Shown here: positions 6,690-7,369 of the stretch, piece after piece
Numbering within the stretch: the stretch's first letter is position 1
Layout of the letters: each line of letters begins with the position of its first letter
The notes under the pieces: model-generated
What the model was told of the DNA's origin: nothing
Database searches by the model: none
The model's input: only the letters and a program-made list of their open reading frames with translations
Assembly (NCBI GenBank): GCA_014858325.1
Contig: RKCM01000091.1
Coordinates: forward strand, 1 to 7,369
DNA from: Oscillospiraceae bacterium
Lineage (GTDB): Bacteria; Bacillota; Clostridia; Oscillospirales; Ruminococcaceae
Reading direction: 5' to 3'
DNA length: 7,369 bases
Made by a program: the position numbers and the translations under genes

Positions 6690-6718
6690 TTGCAGTTAAG
6701 TGGATTTTCTGTTAAAAT
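6690..6718 (+). promoter_or_regulatory. Promoter for prfC
   Basis: TTGCAG (6690-6695), 17 nt, then TAAAAT (6713-6718). The -35 matches 4 of 6 consensus positions and the -10 matches 5 of 6. It begins 9 nt after the mnmM stop, where the sequence turns AT-rich. Transcription would start near 6725, so prfC mRNA would carry a leader of about 218 nt including the palindromic element and the start-stop minigene. Confidence 0.6.
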
Positions 6719-6741
6719 AAGTGATGTATGCAATTTTAGGG

Positions 6742-6865
6742 AACTCCCCCAGTCTCGCATACGCTCGACAGCCCCCTCAAAGAGGGAGCCTTTTGCTGCG
6801 TACGGGTAAGCCAAGCCTCCCTCCGTGAGGGAGGTGGCATCGCGCCAGCGATGACGGAAGGAGTT
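6742..6865. repeat. Composite palindromic element with inverted ends (includes inverted copy 2)
   Basis: The ends are inverted: AACTCC (6742-6747) and GGAGTT (6860-6865). The left half contains an imperfect hairpin (CCCTC at 6774-6778 with GAGGG at 6782-6786, then CTTTT). The right half contains CCTCCCTC/GAGGGAGG around CGT (6816-6834) and CATCGC/GCGATG around GCCA (6838-6853). Bases 6835-6858 are the exact reverse complement of 5734-5757. The two halves look like related units meeting head to head, giving a MITE-like or composite palindromic unit of about 124 bp. GGAGTT runs into TTTT, so the folded element could act as a terminator or attenuator; this is inferred. No transposase gene is present. 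Confidence 0.7.
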
Positions 6866-6870
6866 TTTTC

Positions 6871-6889
6871 AGGAGAAATTTCCATGTAA
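6871..6889 (+). promoter_or_regulatory. Candidate AUG-UAA start-stop minigene in the prfC leader
   Basis: AGGAG (6871-6875), 8 nt, ATG (6884-6886), then TAA (6887-6889). The ribosome binding site and spacing are as good as those of real genes here, yet the frame holds only the start codon. It lies 53 nt before the prfC ATG. Start-stop and very short minigenes hold ribosomes or release short peptidyl-tRNAs in known systems, and RF3 assists that release. A sensing role for prfC is inferred; chance occurrence is possible. Confidence 0.35.
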
Positions 6890-6942
6890 AACGATAAGCT
6901 CCCATCTTACTGCTCTAACGATATTAGGAGAACAAAATTTTT

Positions 6943-7369
6943 ATGACAAATCGTGAAGAAATCGAGCGCCGCCGGACGTTTGCGATCATCAGCCACCCGG
7001 ACGCCGGCAAAACGACGCTGACCGAAAAGCTGCTGCTGTACGGCGGAGCCATCAATCAGGCGGGTTCCGTCAAGGGCAAGCAGAGTGCCAGGCACGCTGT
7101 CTCCGACTGGATGGACATCGAGAAGCAGCGCGGTATTTCCGTTACCTCCTCGGTGCTGCAGTTCAACTACGCGGGCAAGTGCGTCAACATTCTGGATACC
7201 CCCGGCCATCAGGACTTCTCGGAGGATACCTACCGCACCCTGATGGCGGCGGACTCCGCCGTCATGGTCATCGACGCCGCCAAGGGCGTCGAGGCCCAGA
7301 CCATCAAGCTGTTCAAGGTCTGCACCCTGCGCCACATCCCCATCTTCACCTTCATCAACAAGATGGACC
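6943..7369 (+). CDS. prfC: Peptide chain release factor 3 (RF3), N-terminal part, cut by window end
   Basis: The window holds the first 142 codons of a translational GTPase that removes RF1/RF2 from the ribosome after termination. The sequence follows E. coli RF3 closely: RRTFAIISHPDAGKTTLTEK (10-29) holds the P-loop, DWMDIEKQRGISVTSS (55-70) is switch I, DTPGHQDFSEDTYRTL (85-100) holds G3, and NKMD (139-142) is G4. RRTFAIISHPDAGKTT and the SEDTYRTL stretch are characteristic of RF3 rather than EF-G or EF-Tu. Position 90 is Gln where E. coli has Glu; the catalytic His89 is kept. ATG at 6943 has AGGAG at 6926-6930, at a rather long 12-nt spacing. E. coli RF3 is 529 residues, so about three quarters of the gene lies beyond the window. 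Confidence 0.97.
   Translation, partial: MTNREEIERRRTFAIISHPDAGKTTLTEKLLLYGGAINQAGSVKGKQSARHAVSDWMDIEKQRGISVTSSVLQFNYAGKCVNILDTPGHQDFSEDTYRTLMAADSAVMVIDAAKGVEAQTIKLFKVCTLRHIPIFTFINKMD

Noticed and set aside
6724..6828. Short open frame of 34 codons starting at ATG 6724
   Set aside because: It starts at the predicted transcription start with no ribosome binding site and reads straight through the palindromic element; the product has no recognisable features.
5730..6865. CRISPR array
   Set aside because: Only two related repeat copies, inverted and about 1.1 kb apart around a gene, with no regular spacers.
6838..6870. Hairpin CATCGC/GCGATG followed by T6 as a simple intrinsic terminator
   Set aside because: The T tract begins 10 nt after the stem, too far for a classical terminator. 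Only the larger fold ending in GGAGTT could place T residues next to a stem, so it is noted under the composite element instead.

Overview
The window looks like chromosomal DNA from a GC-rich gut Clostridia (Bacillota), most likely the Faecalibacterium/Subdoligranulum/Gemmiger group of Oscillospiraceae. I infer this from GC-rich genes separated by AT-rich gaps with strong AGGAGG-type ribosome binding sites and sigma-A-like promoters. The gene types also fit: a SpoVK/CbxX-type ATPase, a YtqB/MnmM methylase and a membrane-anchored HtrA with a cytoplasmic N-terminus. Short GC-rich palindromic intergenic repeats of a style I associate with these genomes point the same way. The genus is an impression, not a measurement. 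There are five protein genes, two of them cut by the window ends; no rRNA, tRNA, CRISPR array or transposase gene was seen.

Layout. 1-1969 (minus): a long AAA+ ATPase, open through the left edge, with a degenerate ClpB-D2-like module followed by an intact CbxX/SpoVK-like module. 1970-2092: a compact divergent promoter region. 2093-4042 (plus): an intracellular type I pullulanase (pulA). 4046-4081: a perfect 16-bp bidirectional terminator between convergent genes. 4097-5542 (minus): a membrane-anchored HtrA/DegP-type serine protease. 5543-5819: a divergent control region with 11-bp-phased TTCACA repeats upstream of htrA, an extended -10 promoter for the next gene, and a palindromic repeat. 5820-6680 (plus): a fusion of a short GNAT acetyltransferase domain to a YtqB/MnmM tRNA methyltransferase. 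6681-6942: a long leader with a promoter, a second composite palindromic element that includes an inverted copy of the first, and an AUG-UAA start-stop minigene. 6943-7369 (plus): the 5' end of prfC (release factor RF3).

How the parts relate. There is no long operon; each gene appears to have its own promoter. PulA would debranch glycogen or maltodextrin in the cytoplasm. HtrA would handle misfolded protein at the outer face of the membrane, and its upstream repeats suggest control by a two-component response regulator. The last two genes both act in translation (wobble-uridine modification and termination), and each has a palindromic element between its promoter and its start codon. The points most worth checking are the pseudo-AAA/CbxX tandem ATPase, the GNAT-MnmM fusion, the phased repeats at htrA, and the start-stop minigene ahead of a release-factor gene.
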